Below are positions 14,105 through 21,991 of a stretch of DNA of 32,146 nucleotides, piece after piece. A program made the position numbers and the translations under genes. Where the stretch lies: positions 1 through 32,146 of the forward strand of contig NZ_JAAKGP010000020.1 in the NCBI RefSeq assembly GCF_011043545.1, written 5' to 3'. The notes beneath the pieces are model-generated. The model was not told the DNA's origin. It worked only from the letters and a program-made list of their open reading frames with translations, and did no database searches. The stretch's first letter is position 1. The number at the start of each line of letters is the position of its first letter. This DNA comes from Rhodobacter sp. SGA-6-6 (GTDB lineage Bacteria; Pseudomonadota; Alphaproteobacteria; Rhodobacterales; Rhodobacteraceae).

Positions 14105-16276
14105 TCATTCCGCGGCCATCATCGCCGCGGCGCTGTCCGGCAAATCGACCATCAGGAAGGCCGGGAGATCGACATCCTCAGGCTCGCCCGCGTCCTCCCC
14201 CTGCCTTTCTCCGACCGCCTCGCCGTCGAGCGCCACGACATCAGTCCGGCGCAGGACCTCGGGCAACCAGCCGCTTCCCTTGAGGAGCCGCTCGGCTTCT
14301 GTGGCCATCTCACCCTTCTTCAGGTGATCGAGAAGCTGTGCGGTCCCCTCCCCTTTCGCCTCGCGAACAGCCTCGAGGATCCGGGCCTTGGGCACCCGGT
14401 TAAGGTAGCCATCCACCGTCGGCTCCCAACCTGCCTCGACCATGTCGAGATCGACGGCACGCGCCACCAGATCGGCATGGGCCATGCGGCGGGTCAGACC
14501 GCTGGCGGAGATGCCCGCACCGTAGGGGTTCACCTTCTCATGGAGCGCGTTGATCCCAAAGCTGAGGCAATGCGCCAGGAGCGCCAAACGGCTGCTCTGG
14601 TCGAGCAGGGTCAGATAGTCCCAGAGCGCGGCATCGTCGCCGAGGGGCAGATCGGCCTCCCAAGCGGCGTGACGCTCATCGACGAGCTTCGCCACGACGC
14701 TGTCTTTCAGATCGGGTGCCTGCGCCGACATATAGACGTGGCGCACCGAGGCTTCGAGGCAGCTGCCCGAGGCAGAGGAGGTGCGGAAGGTATCTGTCAC
14801 CAGCTTCAGAAGCAGGAGCGTCAGCGCCACGTCCGGCGACCGCCCGATGGCCTCGCGCAGCGCCAGGGTCCGGTGGGCCGTCAGTTCCATGACCAGCCGC
14901 TCAGGCAGCGGCTTCAGCGCGCTGTCGTCCTCATCCTCGGTCGGATCGGCGCCGATCGGCTGACCACCCGAAGTGATGACGGTGCCCCCGGCGGAGGTCG
15001 CCGACGGTTTCCAACTGGAAACACCGACATCACCCCCCTGCCCCATCGCATCCACGCCATCACCGTCTAGGACCGCGGTCTCCTCGCGCGGCTCATCCTC
15101 GGGCCGGACATAGCCACGGTAGACCGCAAGGCTGCCACCTCGATCCAGCGTGACGAAGACGCCAGCGTGCCCGACCTCGGCCGGGTCGTAGATCAGCGGC
15201 CGCTGCTCCAGCGATTCCATCGCCATCTCGAGCTGCCCGAGCAGGGCATCGATCTCCTCGGGGTATTCGTCCTGGCCGGAGTATTCCTCTTCCAGCACAC
15301 GATACTCGGCGAGGAGCGAAGCGTGGGCCGCGCTTTCCTCGTCGGTCATCGGGGCGGGATCACCGGCCAGACGTCGCAGACCGTGGCTGTAGCCGTAGGG
15401 CAGGTCGGTCGCCACCTCGATCCACTTCCAGCCCTCAGAGGCCAGAGCCTCGGCTTCCGCCTGAAGCTTCTCGGCCACCAGCCGGTCCAGAAGGGCAGGG
15501 TCCTCGAGCCAACCGCCGTCATCGCCTTGGAAGAGATCGCGCAGCACAGCGCCTCCCGCCGCCTCATAGGCATCGACACCGACGAAAACCGCGCGACGAT
15601 CAGACGCCCGGACCGAGGTCTCGGTCAGCATGCGCCGGATGGCATAGGGCTCTTTGTTCCAGGAGTTCTTCACCGCATCCCAGACCTGCACCTGACGCGC
15701 GTGGTCCGGGCTCACCGTGAAGGCCATCAGCTGTTCCAGCGTCATCCCATCCTCGGCATAGACCTCGAGCAGGGCAGGGGCGACGGAGGCGAGTTTTAGG
15801 CGCTGCTTGACGATCTGCGGCATGACGAAGAAGGCTGCCGCGATCGCTTCCTCGCCCTGACCCTTCTCGCGCAGGGCCTGAAAGGCTCGGAACTGGTCCA
15901 GCGGGTGCAGAGCCACGCGCTGCATGTTCTCTGCGAGCGAGTCGTCCTCGGCGAGGATCTCCGACGCAGCATCCCGCACGATGCAGGGGACCGGCGCGGT
16001 CTTCGCCAGCCGCTTTTGCTTCACCAAGAGCGACAGCGCCTGGAAGCGACGACCACCGGCCGGGATCTCGAACATGCCGGTCTCGACCCCATCGGCATCG
16101 AGCATGGGCCGGACGTTCAAGCCCTGCAGCAGTCCGCGGCGTGCGATGTCCTCGGCCAGTTCCTCGACCGAGACGCCAGCCTTGATGCGCCGCACGTTGG
16201 ACTGGCTCAGCACGAGCTTGTCGAAGGGGATGTCCCGTGAGGGGGACAGGGTGACTTTCTGAGCTGCTTTCGCCAT
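14105..16276 (-). CDS. Long ParB/Spo0J-domain plasmid protein
   Basis: A 723-residue protein with a ParB N-terminal domain: IPFDKLVLSQSNVRRIKAG, then ELAEDIARRGLLQGLNVRPML and GRRFQALSLL, and a central helix-turn-helix-like EEAIAAAFFVMPQIVKQRLKLASV. The remaining 500 or so residues are plasmid-specific. It is about twice the length of a partition ParB and is not next to a parA; the repABC operon has its own RepB. Such long ParB-like proteins are common on alphaproteobacterial plasmids near DUF932, radC and ssb. I chose the ATG at 16276 (MAKAAQKVTL) over the longer frame because the ParB region starts just after it. Its leader carries the motif shared with the DUF932 gene. DNA binding is likely; nuclease or CTPase activity cannot be judged here. 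Confidence 0.85.
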   Translation of the reverse strand: MAKAAQKVTLSPSRDIPFDKLVLSQSNVRRIKAGVSVEELAEDIARRGLLQGLNVRPMLDADGVETGMFEIPAGGRRFQALSLLVKQKRLAKTAPVPCIVRDAASEILAEDDSLAENMQRVALHPLDQFRAFQALREKGQGEEAIAAAFFVMPQIVKQRLKLASVAPALLEVYAEDGMTLEQLMAFTVSPDHARQVQVWDAVKNSWNKEPYAIRRMLTETSVRASDRRAVFVGVDAYEAAGGAVLRDLFQGDDGGWLEDPALLDRLVAEKLQAEAEALASEGWKWIEVATDLPYGYSHGLRRLAGDPAPMTDEESAAHASLLAEYRVLEEEYSGQDEYPEEIDALLGQLEMAMESLEQRPLIYDPAEVGHAGVFVTLDRGGSLAVYRGYVRPEDEPREETAVLDGDGVDAMGQGGDVGVSSWKPSATSAGGTVITSGGQPIGADPTEDEDDSALKPLPERLVMELTAHRTLALREAIGRSPDVALTLLLLKLVTDTFRTSSASGSCLEASVRHVYMSAQAPDLKDSVVAKLVDERHAAWEADLPLGDDAALWDYLTLLDQSSRLALLAHCLSFGINALHEKVNPYGAGISASGLTRRMAHADLVARAVDLDMVEAGWEPTVDGYLNRVPKARILEAVREAKGEGTAQLLDHLKKGEMATEAERLLKGSGWLPEVLRRTDVVALDGEAVGERQGEDAGEPEDVDLPAFLMVDLPDSAAAMMAAE

Positions 16277-16289
16277 CAGATCTTCTCCT

Positions 16290-16315
16290 CGACGGGCGCC
16301 GGAAGCCACTCTCCC
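16290..16315 (-). repeat. Shared leader motif, copy 2 (ahead of the ParB-like gene)
   Basis: 25 of 26 positions match 6208-6233, at the same 14-base distance from the start codon. On the transcript the stem is kept as GGGAG/CUUCC, with a G-U pair replacing a G-C pair, which hints at selection on RNA structure. Confidence 0.6.
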
Positions 16316-16386
16316 GATCTCACTTCCCGTCACCCCTCAACCCCCCCAACCTTTCCCTCTCTTCTGCTACCGACGCATCGCCGCGT

Positions 16387-16449
16387 GACTTAACAGCTGT
16401 AAAGTCGCGCCGAACTTGATGATCGCTCCAAGAGACTTAACAGCTGTTA
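16387..16449. other. parS: Two parS-like palindromes downstream of repC
   Basis: GACTTAACAGCTGT occurs at 16387-16400 and 16434-16447. The first extends to GACTTAACAGCTGTAAAGTC (16387-16406), a 20-bp palindrome broken only at one symmetric base pair. The second contains the perfect palindrome TAACAGCTGTTA (16438-16449) that overlaps the repC stop codon. repABC replicons carry 16-bp-class palindromes of the GTT...GC...AAC type, bound by RepB for partition, close to the operon. These are the best candidates for that centromere here. Confidence 0.6.
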
Positions 16450-17670
16450 TGCAGCATTTCGCCGGGACATCAGCGCCATGACCATCGGCCCAGAGGAGAA
16501 CTCGCCCGCCGCTGCCTTGGATGTCAGCGCACGGAGGTAGCCACCGGGCGACCGGATGTCCGCAAAGCGTTCCAGCATAGCGACGACAACGATCGATGCC
16601 TGCTCGGGGCCCATGAACCGTTGCGCTTCTTCCCAAGCGGAAGCACTGATCCCCATGGCGGGCCGTACATGGCAAGCCGCGTCGAAAAGCTGATGCCAAT
16701 GGCGGATGTCGCCTTGGTAAAAGGTTTTGAGCGACGGGCAGCCAGCGATCACCAGATGGAGCGGGATCTTTGGCACGCGTCTTGTGTCCGCTTCTTCCAC
16801 GTCAGCACCAGGTGCATCCGTTTCAACATCTGGCGCGTCGGCCTCCGCCCCGCCTTTTTCCAAGGCAGGTTCAAGATCTATAGATTCTTTATTTGAATTA
16901 TGATGGTGGCGCTCAGTCTTGGCACCATTGGTGTTCATTTCTTCTGTTTCAGGGCCATCAATGACGTTGCGTGCGCGATCGAGAAGGGCTTCAAGGTCGG
17001 TCCGATATGCGGAGAGCTCCTCAAGCGTGAGCTTGCGGCGCAGGGCGCGCGCTGTGAGGACAGCCTTGTCGCGAAACTGATCCCAGAGGCCGAGGCCTGG
17101 CTGGACCTCTTCTCCGAACTCCGCCAGGGCAGCAAGATCGCGCCGCATCAGGCTCACGACCTCCCGCAGTCTCCGGACACGGTCCTCGGCCTCACGCACA
17201 GCCTCTGCGGCCCGTGCCACCTCTTCGGACCGGCAGTAGAATGGCGAGAGATCGAAGCCGAAAGCCACGCGCTCTTCGCCATGCTTGCGGACATACCTCT
17301 TCCCGTTGGGGCTATCGCGGCGCATGAGCAAGCCAGCGTCCACCAGGCGGGCAATGTGCCTGCGCATGGTGGAGCAGGGCATGCCATTCAGCCGCTCGCA
17401 GATCGCCTTGTTGGACGGGAAGACGACCATTTCAGCGTTCCCGCCAAGCGCATCGTCCGGGAAGAAGCTGAGAAGACCCTGCATGACCGTCAAATCACGT
17501 TCTGTGACCCCAAAGACCGCTTGCGCTTTGGACAGTTCGCGCAGGAGTTCCCACTTGTTGATGAGCTTACCCGGAACAGATACCTCAGGCCGCTCGACCA
17601 CGCGCAGATGGGCGTGCGAGATCGGCCGCATAAACGGCGAAATCGGTGTGTACTCCATGATGTCATTCAC
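16447..17670 (-). CDS. repC: Replication initiator RepC
   Basis: A 407-residue RepC. Family landmarks: YTPISPFMRPISHAHL at the start, KWELLRELSKAQAVFGVTERDLTVMQGLLSFFP, a winged-helix region (FPSNKAICERLNGMPCSTMRRHIARLVDAGLLMRRDSPNGKRY), and the C-terminal SPGGYLRALTSKAAAGEFSSGPMVMALM. RepC is the essential initiator of repABC plasmids and normally acts on an origin inside its own gene; an AT-rich block near 16866-16960 fits. The longest frame starts with GTG at 17670; an ATG at 17658 (MEYTPI) is an equally plausible start and neither has a strong Shine-Dalgarno, as expected for a gene controlled by an antisense RNA. Confidence 0.95.
   Translation of the reverse strand: MNDIMEYTPISPFMRPISHAHLRVVERPEVSVPGKLINKWELLRELSKAQAVFGVTERDLTVMQGLLSFFPDDALGGNAEMVVFPSNKAICERLNGMPCSTMRRHIARLVDAGLLMRRDSPNGKRYVRKHGEERVAFGFDLSPFYCRSEEVARAAEAVREAEDRVRRLREVVSLMRRDLAALAEFGEEVQPGLGLWDQFRDKAVLTARALRRKLTLEELSAYRTDLEALLDRARNVIDGPETEEMNTNGAKTERHHHNSNKESIDLEPALEKGGAEADAPDVETDAPGADVEEADTRRVPKIPLHLVIAGCPSLKTFYQGDIRHWHQLFDAACHVRPAMGISASAWEEAQRFMGPEQASIVVVAMLERFADIRSPGGYLRALTSKAAAGEFSSGPMVMALMSRRNAA
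16866..16960. other. AT-rich block inside repC, candidate oriV
   Basis: Within the GC-rich repC coding sequence the stretch around 16873-16906 (including CTATAGATTCTTTATTTGAA) is strongly AT-rich and encodes the linker between the two RepC domains. In characterised repABC plasmids oriV lies in an AT-rich segment within repC. The position agrees; no iterons were seen. Confidence 0.45.
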
Positions 17671-17708
17671 GAAGGCAAAATTTCCCTGGCCCGCGAATCG
17701 CTTTGCGC

Positions 17709-17832
17709 TTGCGGGAAAGGGGCCAGATCGCTACATTCAGAGGTGCGAAAACTGAGTTTTGTAGCGGGCTGGTCCCGTGCGAAACCTAAGAAAGGTCTCG
17801 TGAAGCTTGCTTCTCGGGGCCTTTTTCTTTTC
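17709..17832 (+). ncRNA. Antisense counter-transcribed RNA (incRNA) between repB and repC
   Basis: On the plus strand TTGCGG (17709-17714), 17-bp spacer, TACATT (17732-17737) predicts a start near 17744. A terminator hairpin follows: 17794-17806 pairs with 17809-17821 (13 positions, one mismatch, two G-U) and TTTTTCTTTT starts at 17822. The RNA of about 85-90 nt runs opposite to repABC in the repB-repC gap. This is the place and orientation of the ctRNA that represses repC and sets copy number and incompatibility in repABC plasmids. Confidence 0.8.
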
Positions 17833-17870
17833 TGCCTGTCTCGTGCCTCCTTTTTGGTTGTTGCTCTTCC

Positions 17871-18803
17871 TCAGTCTTCCTTGCGCTTCCAGCGCTCGTG
17901 AAGCTCGGCGATCAGCTGCGGGGCCTTGCCCTCAAGCCAGCTGACAAAATCTCTGTCCTCGGCCTTCAGCTCGAGCTTGAACTGTCGGCCGCGGCGCCCT
18001 GTCGCGATGGTTGCAGCCCCGACACCCGGAATGGCCACACTAGGTGCCCCTCGGGGGCTTGATGGGCGGGTCGGCCGCTCTGCCTGCACCACTGCGGCGA
18101 GGACGGCCAGGAACGCGGCGTCCGACTTTTCGTCAGGTCCACCGGAGTGAGAGGACCTGGTCTCTGCCGCTACTGCAGCGAGGTTCTCGCGGTCCACAGA
18201 TGCATCGCCCAGTGACTTCTTGAGTTCCTCCCAACGAGGCCGGCCGATACCTGGCGCAGCACCTATCGCTAGGACGAGGCTCTCGCCAACCGCGCGGACG
18301 ACGCTTAACAGCTGCGACACACCAGCTTCGGTAAGACCTAGAACCTCTGCCACGCCCTTGTTGGTGCGTTCCGCCTCTCCCAGGTGATCGCCATTGAGCA
18401 AGGCTGCCGCCACCAAGGCACGTTCGATGAAGCTCAGATCGCGGCGTTCTTGGTTCTCGAGCAGCTGATCCCGAAGCGCCTGATCCCCGTCCATTTCGGT
18501 GACGATCGCACGGACCTTGATCCCGAGATCCCGGCAGGCTTCAAGCCGACGCCGCCCGTAGATCAGGCTGTAGCGATCCCCTTCGAGAGGTCGCACGAGG
18601 ATCGGCACCCGTTGGCCACTTCTGGAGATCGATGCCTTTAGCCCCGCAATCTCGATTTGAAGACGGTCATCCAGCCTGCCCACGGTCTCGACATGGTCAG
18701 GCTCGATCTCGAACACGCCGCCCCGCAGCCTGCGCCCCTCAAGAGCGTCGGGGGCATTGCGCAAGGTCTGCAAGGGCAGTCCCAGTTTAGGCTTTCTTGC
18801 CAT
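17871..18803 (-). CDS. repB: Partition protein RepB (ParB family)
   Basis: A 310-residue ParB-family protein. N-terminal: MARKPKLGLPLQTL, then the ParB domain with KASISRSGQRVPILVRPLEGDRYSLIYGRRRLEACRDLG (GRRR box) and DQLLENQERRDLSFIERA. A helix-turn-helix follows: NKGVAEVLGLTEAGVSQLLSVVR. The C-terminal part is for dimerisation. It binds centromere sites (candidates at 16387-16449) and with RepA segregates the plasmid. I chose the ATG at 18803, which overlaps the end of repA by 17 bases, a normal coupling; the longer frame to 18854 lies inside repA. Confidence 0.94.
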   Translation of the reverse strand: MARKPKLGLPLQTLRNAPDALEGRRLRGGVFEIEPDHVETVGRLDDRLQIEIAGLKASISRSGQRVPILVRPLEGDRYSLIYGRRRLEACRDLGIKVRAIVTEMDGDQALRDQLLENQERRDLSFIERALVAAALLNGDHLGEAERTNKGVAEVLGLTEAGVSQLLSVVRAVGESLVLAIGAAPGIGRPRWEELKKSLGDASVDRENLAAVAAETRSSHSGGPDEKSDAAFLAVLAAVVQAERPTRPSSPRGAPSVAIPGVGAATIATGRRGRQFKLELKAEDRDFVSWLEGKAPQLIAELHERWKRKED

Positions 18804-19980
18804 TGCGTCCCCACGTGCTTTGGATGATCGCAGCGATCTCGTCGTTGACGGCATTCATGGACTCGATGGCGCGGTCGAAGGTCTGGCGCGTGAAGTCCTT
18901 CTTGTCCGCCTCATACAAGGTCTGCTTGGTCAGCCCTGCATCCGATATCGCCGTCGACTCGACCATGTGGTTGGTCAGCACCGAACGCCCGAAGAGCCCG
19001 CGGATGAAGGCGATCACCTCGGTTTGCGGGGCGTCGCCCACCTTGTAGCGGGTCGGCAGGAACCGGAGCCAATCGAACCGCAGGTTGGCGCCTGCATCGC
19101 GGATCACGCCCAGCAGGTCGGCCGTCATCCGCAGGAACTGAGACATGGACATGAGGTCAAGCATCTGCGGGTGGACCGTCACCAGGACGCCCGAGGACGC
19201 GGAAAGGGCAGACATGGTCAGGAAGCCCAGTTGCGGAGGGCAGTCGATCACGACGACATCGTAGTCACTTTCGACGCTGTCGAGGGCGTCTCGGACTCTC
19301 GCGAAGAAAGCGCGGGCGCCGCCACGCTGGATCGCGGCCGGGGTCTCGTGCTCGAACTCCATGAGCTCGAGATTGCCCGGAATGAGATCCAGGCCACGGA
19401 TGTAGGTCTTCCTGATGACCTCGGAAACCGGAACAGGGTCGTCATACCGGACTGCGTCGTACAGCGTCCCGCCTTCCATGAGGTCCAGTTCAGGCTGGAT
19501 CCCATGCAAGGCGGACAACGACGCCTGCGGATCCAGATCAATGGCCAGCACACGATAACCCTTGAACGCGAGTCTCTGCGCAAGGTGCGCTGATGTGGTG
19601 GTCTTGCCGCTTCCACCCTTGAAATTCACAACGGAAATGACTTGCAGCTCGTCGCCCTTACGACGGCCCGGCACGTACGTTCCCGGCTTCTTGGCGTTGG
19701 CCTCAAGGCTTTGTCTGATCTCCCAGACATCGTCGAGAGTGTAGCGGCGATGGCTACCGGCCGTCGTCTCAACGTCGGTGATCTTGCCTTCCCGATGAAG
19801 TTTGCGAAGGTAGGTATGATCGACACCGAGCAACTCGGCCGCCTCACCGCTCGTCAAACTGCGCATCACCTTCTTCGCATCGGGTGGAAAGTGCGCTGCA
19901 CGTTGTGCATGCAGGTTCGAAGCCAAGAGTTCGGCGTAGTGACCAATGGCGACGTCCAGGTCTTTGTCTATCTCGGTCAT
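18787..19980 (-). CDS. repA: Partition ATPase RepA (ParA family)
   Basis: A 397-residue RepA with an N-terminal winged helix-turn-helix of MerR type (SLTSGEAAELLGVDHTYLRKLHREGKI, about 41-67) used for operon autorepression. The ParA ATPase core has a deviant Walker A, KGGSGKTTT (121-129), followed by AIDLDPQASLS and DVVVIDCPPQLG. It pairs with RepB for partition and represses the repABC promoter. It is the first gene of the operon. The 5' region (19981-20100) has GCGCG-type inverted sequence around ATAAAAAT, a possible operator, but I could not fix the promoter. Confidence 0.95.
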   Translation of the reverse strand: MTEIDKDLDVAIGHYAELLASNLHAQRAAHFPPDAKKVMRSLTSGEAAELLGVDHTYLRKLHREGKITDVETTAGSHRRYTLDDVWEIRQSLEANAKKPGTYVPGRRKGDELQVISVVNFKGGSGKTTTSAHLAQRLAFKGYRVLAIDLDPQASLSALHGIQPELDLMEGGTLYDAVRYDDPVPVSEVIRKTYIRGLDLIPGNLELMEFEHETPAAIQRGGARAFFARVRDALDSVESDYDVVVIDCPPQLGFLTMSALSASSGVLVTVHPQMLDLMSMSQFLRMTADLLGVIRDAGANLRFDWLRFLPTRYKVGDAPQTEVIAFIRGLFGRSVLTNHMVESTAISDAGLTKQTLYEADKKDFTRQTFDRAIESMNAVNDEIAAIIQSTWGRNGKKA

Positions 19981-20130
19981 GCCCCGCTCGATCCGTGGGC
20001 GCGATTTTTATGTGACCGCGCGTTATTTTTCGAGACTATTGCCTGACCGATCAGATTCGCGCAAGCACTTTCTAAATCTGGTGTCAGCCACTGCGTGACG
20101 CACAAGAGTAGCCCAAGCTCGCGGACAGGC

Positions 20131-20173
20131 TTGCCCATTTAGCTAGTGTGATATACATTACTGATCGTATATC
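20131..20173 (+). promoter_or_regulatory. vapBC promoter and operator
   Basis: TTGCCC (20131-20136), 17 bp, TACATT (20154-20159). Overlapping the -10 is a perfect inverted repeat GATATAC-N10-GTATATC (20150-20173), ending 16 bases before the antitoxin start. VapBC complexes usually bind such repeats and repress their own operon. Confidence 0.65.
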
Positions 20174-20189
20174 CACGCAGGAGGCCAAA

Positions 20190-20417
20190 ATGCAGGTCGC
20201 GAAATGGGGCAACTCGCTTGCCGTCCGCCTGCCCGCCGAGCTTGTTCGGGAGCTTGGCCTCAAGGAAGGCGATCAGATCGACCTGGTCAAGGACGACGGC
20301 CAGGTCAGAGTCCGTCGTCTGGCGCGCGCGGATGAGGTGCTGACGGGTCTGCGCCGGTTCCGGGGCAAGCTGCCCGCTGCAGAGCGCCTGAGCCGCGATG
20401 ACGCGCATGAGCGCTGA
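20190..20417 (+). CDS. vapB: VapB antitoxin (AbrB/MazE-type)
   Basis: A 75-residue antitoxin with the swapped-hairpin AbrB/SpoVT domain: MQVAKWGNSLAVRLPAELVRELGLKEGDQIDLVKDDGQ. The C-terminal tail (about 45-75) should wrap around the VapC active site. The ATG at 20190 has AGGAGG about five bases upstream, so the longer frame from 20148 is rejected. It overlaps vapC by 20 bases. It is likely a plasmid addiction module, standing next to repABC. Confidence 0.9.
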   Translation: MQVAKWGNSLAVRLPAELVRELGLKEGDQIDLVKDDGQVRVRRLARADEVLTGLRRFRGKLPAAERLSRDDAHER

Positions 20418-20802
20418 GTTCGCGGATACGAATGTCGTTCTTTACCTGCTCGACGACGGCCCGAAGGCCGATCGCGCCGAGGTCATCCTGGGGCAGGGGC
20501 CCCGGATCAGCGTTCAAGTCCTGAACGAGACGCTGGTCAACTGTCGCCGCAAGGCTGGCATGAGTTGGGAGGAAGCAGGGGCGTTTCTCGAGGGCGTGCG
20601 CGCCTTGTGTCCCGTCGAAGACCTGACCCTTCAGACCCATGACGTCGGCCGCGCCTTGGCGGAACGCTACAGCTTCTCGATCTACGACGCGATGATCGTG
20701 GCCAGCGCTTTGGTTGCAGGCTGCACCACGCTGTGGAGCGAGGACATGCAAGATGGCTTGCTGGTGGAAGGCCAACTTCGCATCATCAACCCCTTTGCGT
20801 GA
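20398..20802 (+). CDS. vapC: VapC toxin (PIN-domain ribonuclease)
   Basis: A 134-residue PIN-domain protein: FADTNVVLYLLD near the N-terminus supplies the first catalytic Asp, ETLVNC the conserved Glu, and FSIYDAMIVASALVAGC with LWSEDMQDG the distal acidic residues. VapC toxins cleave RNA (often tRNA or rRNA loops) when freed of VapB. Two starts are possible, 20398 (MTRMSAEF) and 20407 (MSAEF); both overlap vapB, so translation is coupled. Confidence 0.9.
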   Translation: MTRMSAEFADTNVVLYLLDDGPKADRAEVILGQGPRISVQVLNETLVNCRRKAGMSWEEAGAFLEGVRALCPVEDLTLQTHDVGRALAERYSFSIYDAMIVASALVAGCTTLWSEDMQDGLLVEGQLRIINPFA

Positions 20803-20880
20803 GCAGAGAGTTTCTGAGCATGGCGCTGGCCAAAGCCTTGTAATCCTTCCATGTCGTGGAGAATTTGCAAGGCATCTCGA

Positions 20881-21765
20881 CTAAGCAAGCAGCCCCAGCC
20901 TCTCAGCCCTCTCCAGCAGCATCTTCACCGAGGAGGGTTGCCAGCTTGTCCGCCCGCGGGGCGTACGCTCGCGCATCGCTTCGAGTCGAGTGCAGATCGC
21001 CTGAAGTGTGATGTCGGGGTCCGCGCCCTTGATGGCGGCGACGATGGCGGGCAGGCGGTCGTCGGTTTCGCGGCGGCCGGCGCGGTCCAGTACCGTGGGC
21101 GGTAGGAAGCCGTCCCGCACATAGGCGTTGACTGCGCGCAAAAGGCGGCTTTGCGTCCATTGGCGCTCACGGGGCAGGGGGCCGTTGACGATGCGCAGCA
21201 CGTCTTCCCAGGCCATGTCGGGCCGCAAGCGTCGTACATGGGGCACCCAGTCCTGCGCCGTCTCGTTCAGACGTTCCATGTAGCCGTCCTGCCGCGCCAG
21301 CCGGACCTTGCGCAGCGCCGCCGGATCCCGGGCGCGCAGGCCCGGGTTACCGCCGACCCTGCCTTTGGTCCGTGCGCTGGCCAGTCCGGCCTTGGTGCGT
21401 TCGCGGATCAGGGCGCGCTCGAACTCAGCGGCGGCGCCCAGGACCTGGAGAGTGAATTTGCCCTGCGGGGAGGATGTGTCGATCGGGTCCATTAGCGAGC
21501 GGAAGAAGGCGCCCTTGGCTTCCAGCCGCTCGATCACCTCCAGCAGATGCGAGAGGGATCGCGCGAGACGGTCGATCCGCACGACGACCAGCGTGTCGCC
21601 CTTGCCGATGCGTTCCAACACCCGCGCAAGCACCGGTCGCGCACGATTGCCGCCCGAGGCCTGCTCCTCGTGGATCTCGACGCAGCCCGCGGATTTCAGG
21701 GCCTGCGACTGGGGCAGGGGGGTCTGATCCTCGGTCGAGACGCGCGCGTAGCCGATCAGGGGCAT
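20881..21765 (-). CDS. Serine recombinase (resolvase/invertase family)
   Basis: A 294-residue small-type serine recombinase. N-terminal catalytic domain: MPLIGYARVSTEDQ (nucleophile Ser10), VRIDRLARSLSHLLEVI and AEFERALIRERTKAGLASARTKGR. After residue about 150 it has a longer C-terminal region than classical 180-200 residue resolvases, about 100 extra residues with helix-turn-helix-like segments. It probably resolves plasmid multimers or belongs to a transposon remnant. It is divergent from the RHE_PE00001-type gene; the 226-bp gap between them would be where a res site lies, and it contains CCGTTTTTAAACGG, but no full res site could be defined. Confidence 0.88.
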   Translation of the reverse strand: MPLIGYARVSTEDQTPLPQSQALKSAGCVEIHEEQASGGNRARPVLARVLERIGKGDTLVVVRIDRLARSLSHLLEVIERLEAKGAFFRSLMDPIDTSSPQGKFTLQVLGAAAEFERALIRERTKAGLASARTKGRVGGNPGLRARDPAALRKVRLARQDGYMERLNETAQDWVPHVRRLRPDMAWEDVLRIVNGPLPRERQWTQSRLLRAVNAYVRDGFLPPTVLDRAGRRETDDRLPAIVAAIKGADPDITLQAICTRLEAMRERTPRGRTSWQPSSVKMLLERAERLGLLA

Positions 21766-21956
21766 AAAATCAGGCCATTTGCAGTTTCATATACCAGCAA
21801 TAAACGACCGTTTTTAAACGGAAGCAAGGGCGCTCTCTAAGACCTAGGTCAGCGAAATGCCCTTGGTTTCCTCAGGCTGTGCGCGATCAGACAGATCTCG
21901 CAGGCAGTCGCGCTCGCGTGCTCTATAAGAAGTGCAGAGGTACCCCGAGAAAATCC

Positions 21957-21988
21957 TTGGGTAAAATGCAAAACGCGCGTATTTTGCA
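21957..21988 (+). promoter_or_regulatory. Leaderless-type promoter with overlapping operator
   Basis: TTGGGT (21957-21962), 17-bp spacer, TATTTT (21980-21985) would start transcription at about 21992, which is the start codon itself. A palindrome TGCAAAA-N8-TTTTGCA (21967-21988) covers the spacer and the -10. This is a probable repressor site, most simply bound by the HTH protein encoded directly downstream. Confidence 0.6.
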
Positions 21989-21991
21989 CAT

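Noticed and set aside
18300..18320. TTAACAGCTG inside repB as a further parS copy
   Set aside because: Its right arm does not complete the palindrome and it lies in well-conserved coding sequence; likely chance.
21766..21956. Resolvase res site between the recombinase and the divergent gene
   Set aside because: Only isolated short inverted repeats such as CCGTTTTTAAACGG are visible, not the three-subsite pattern needed for a supported call.
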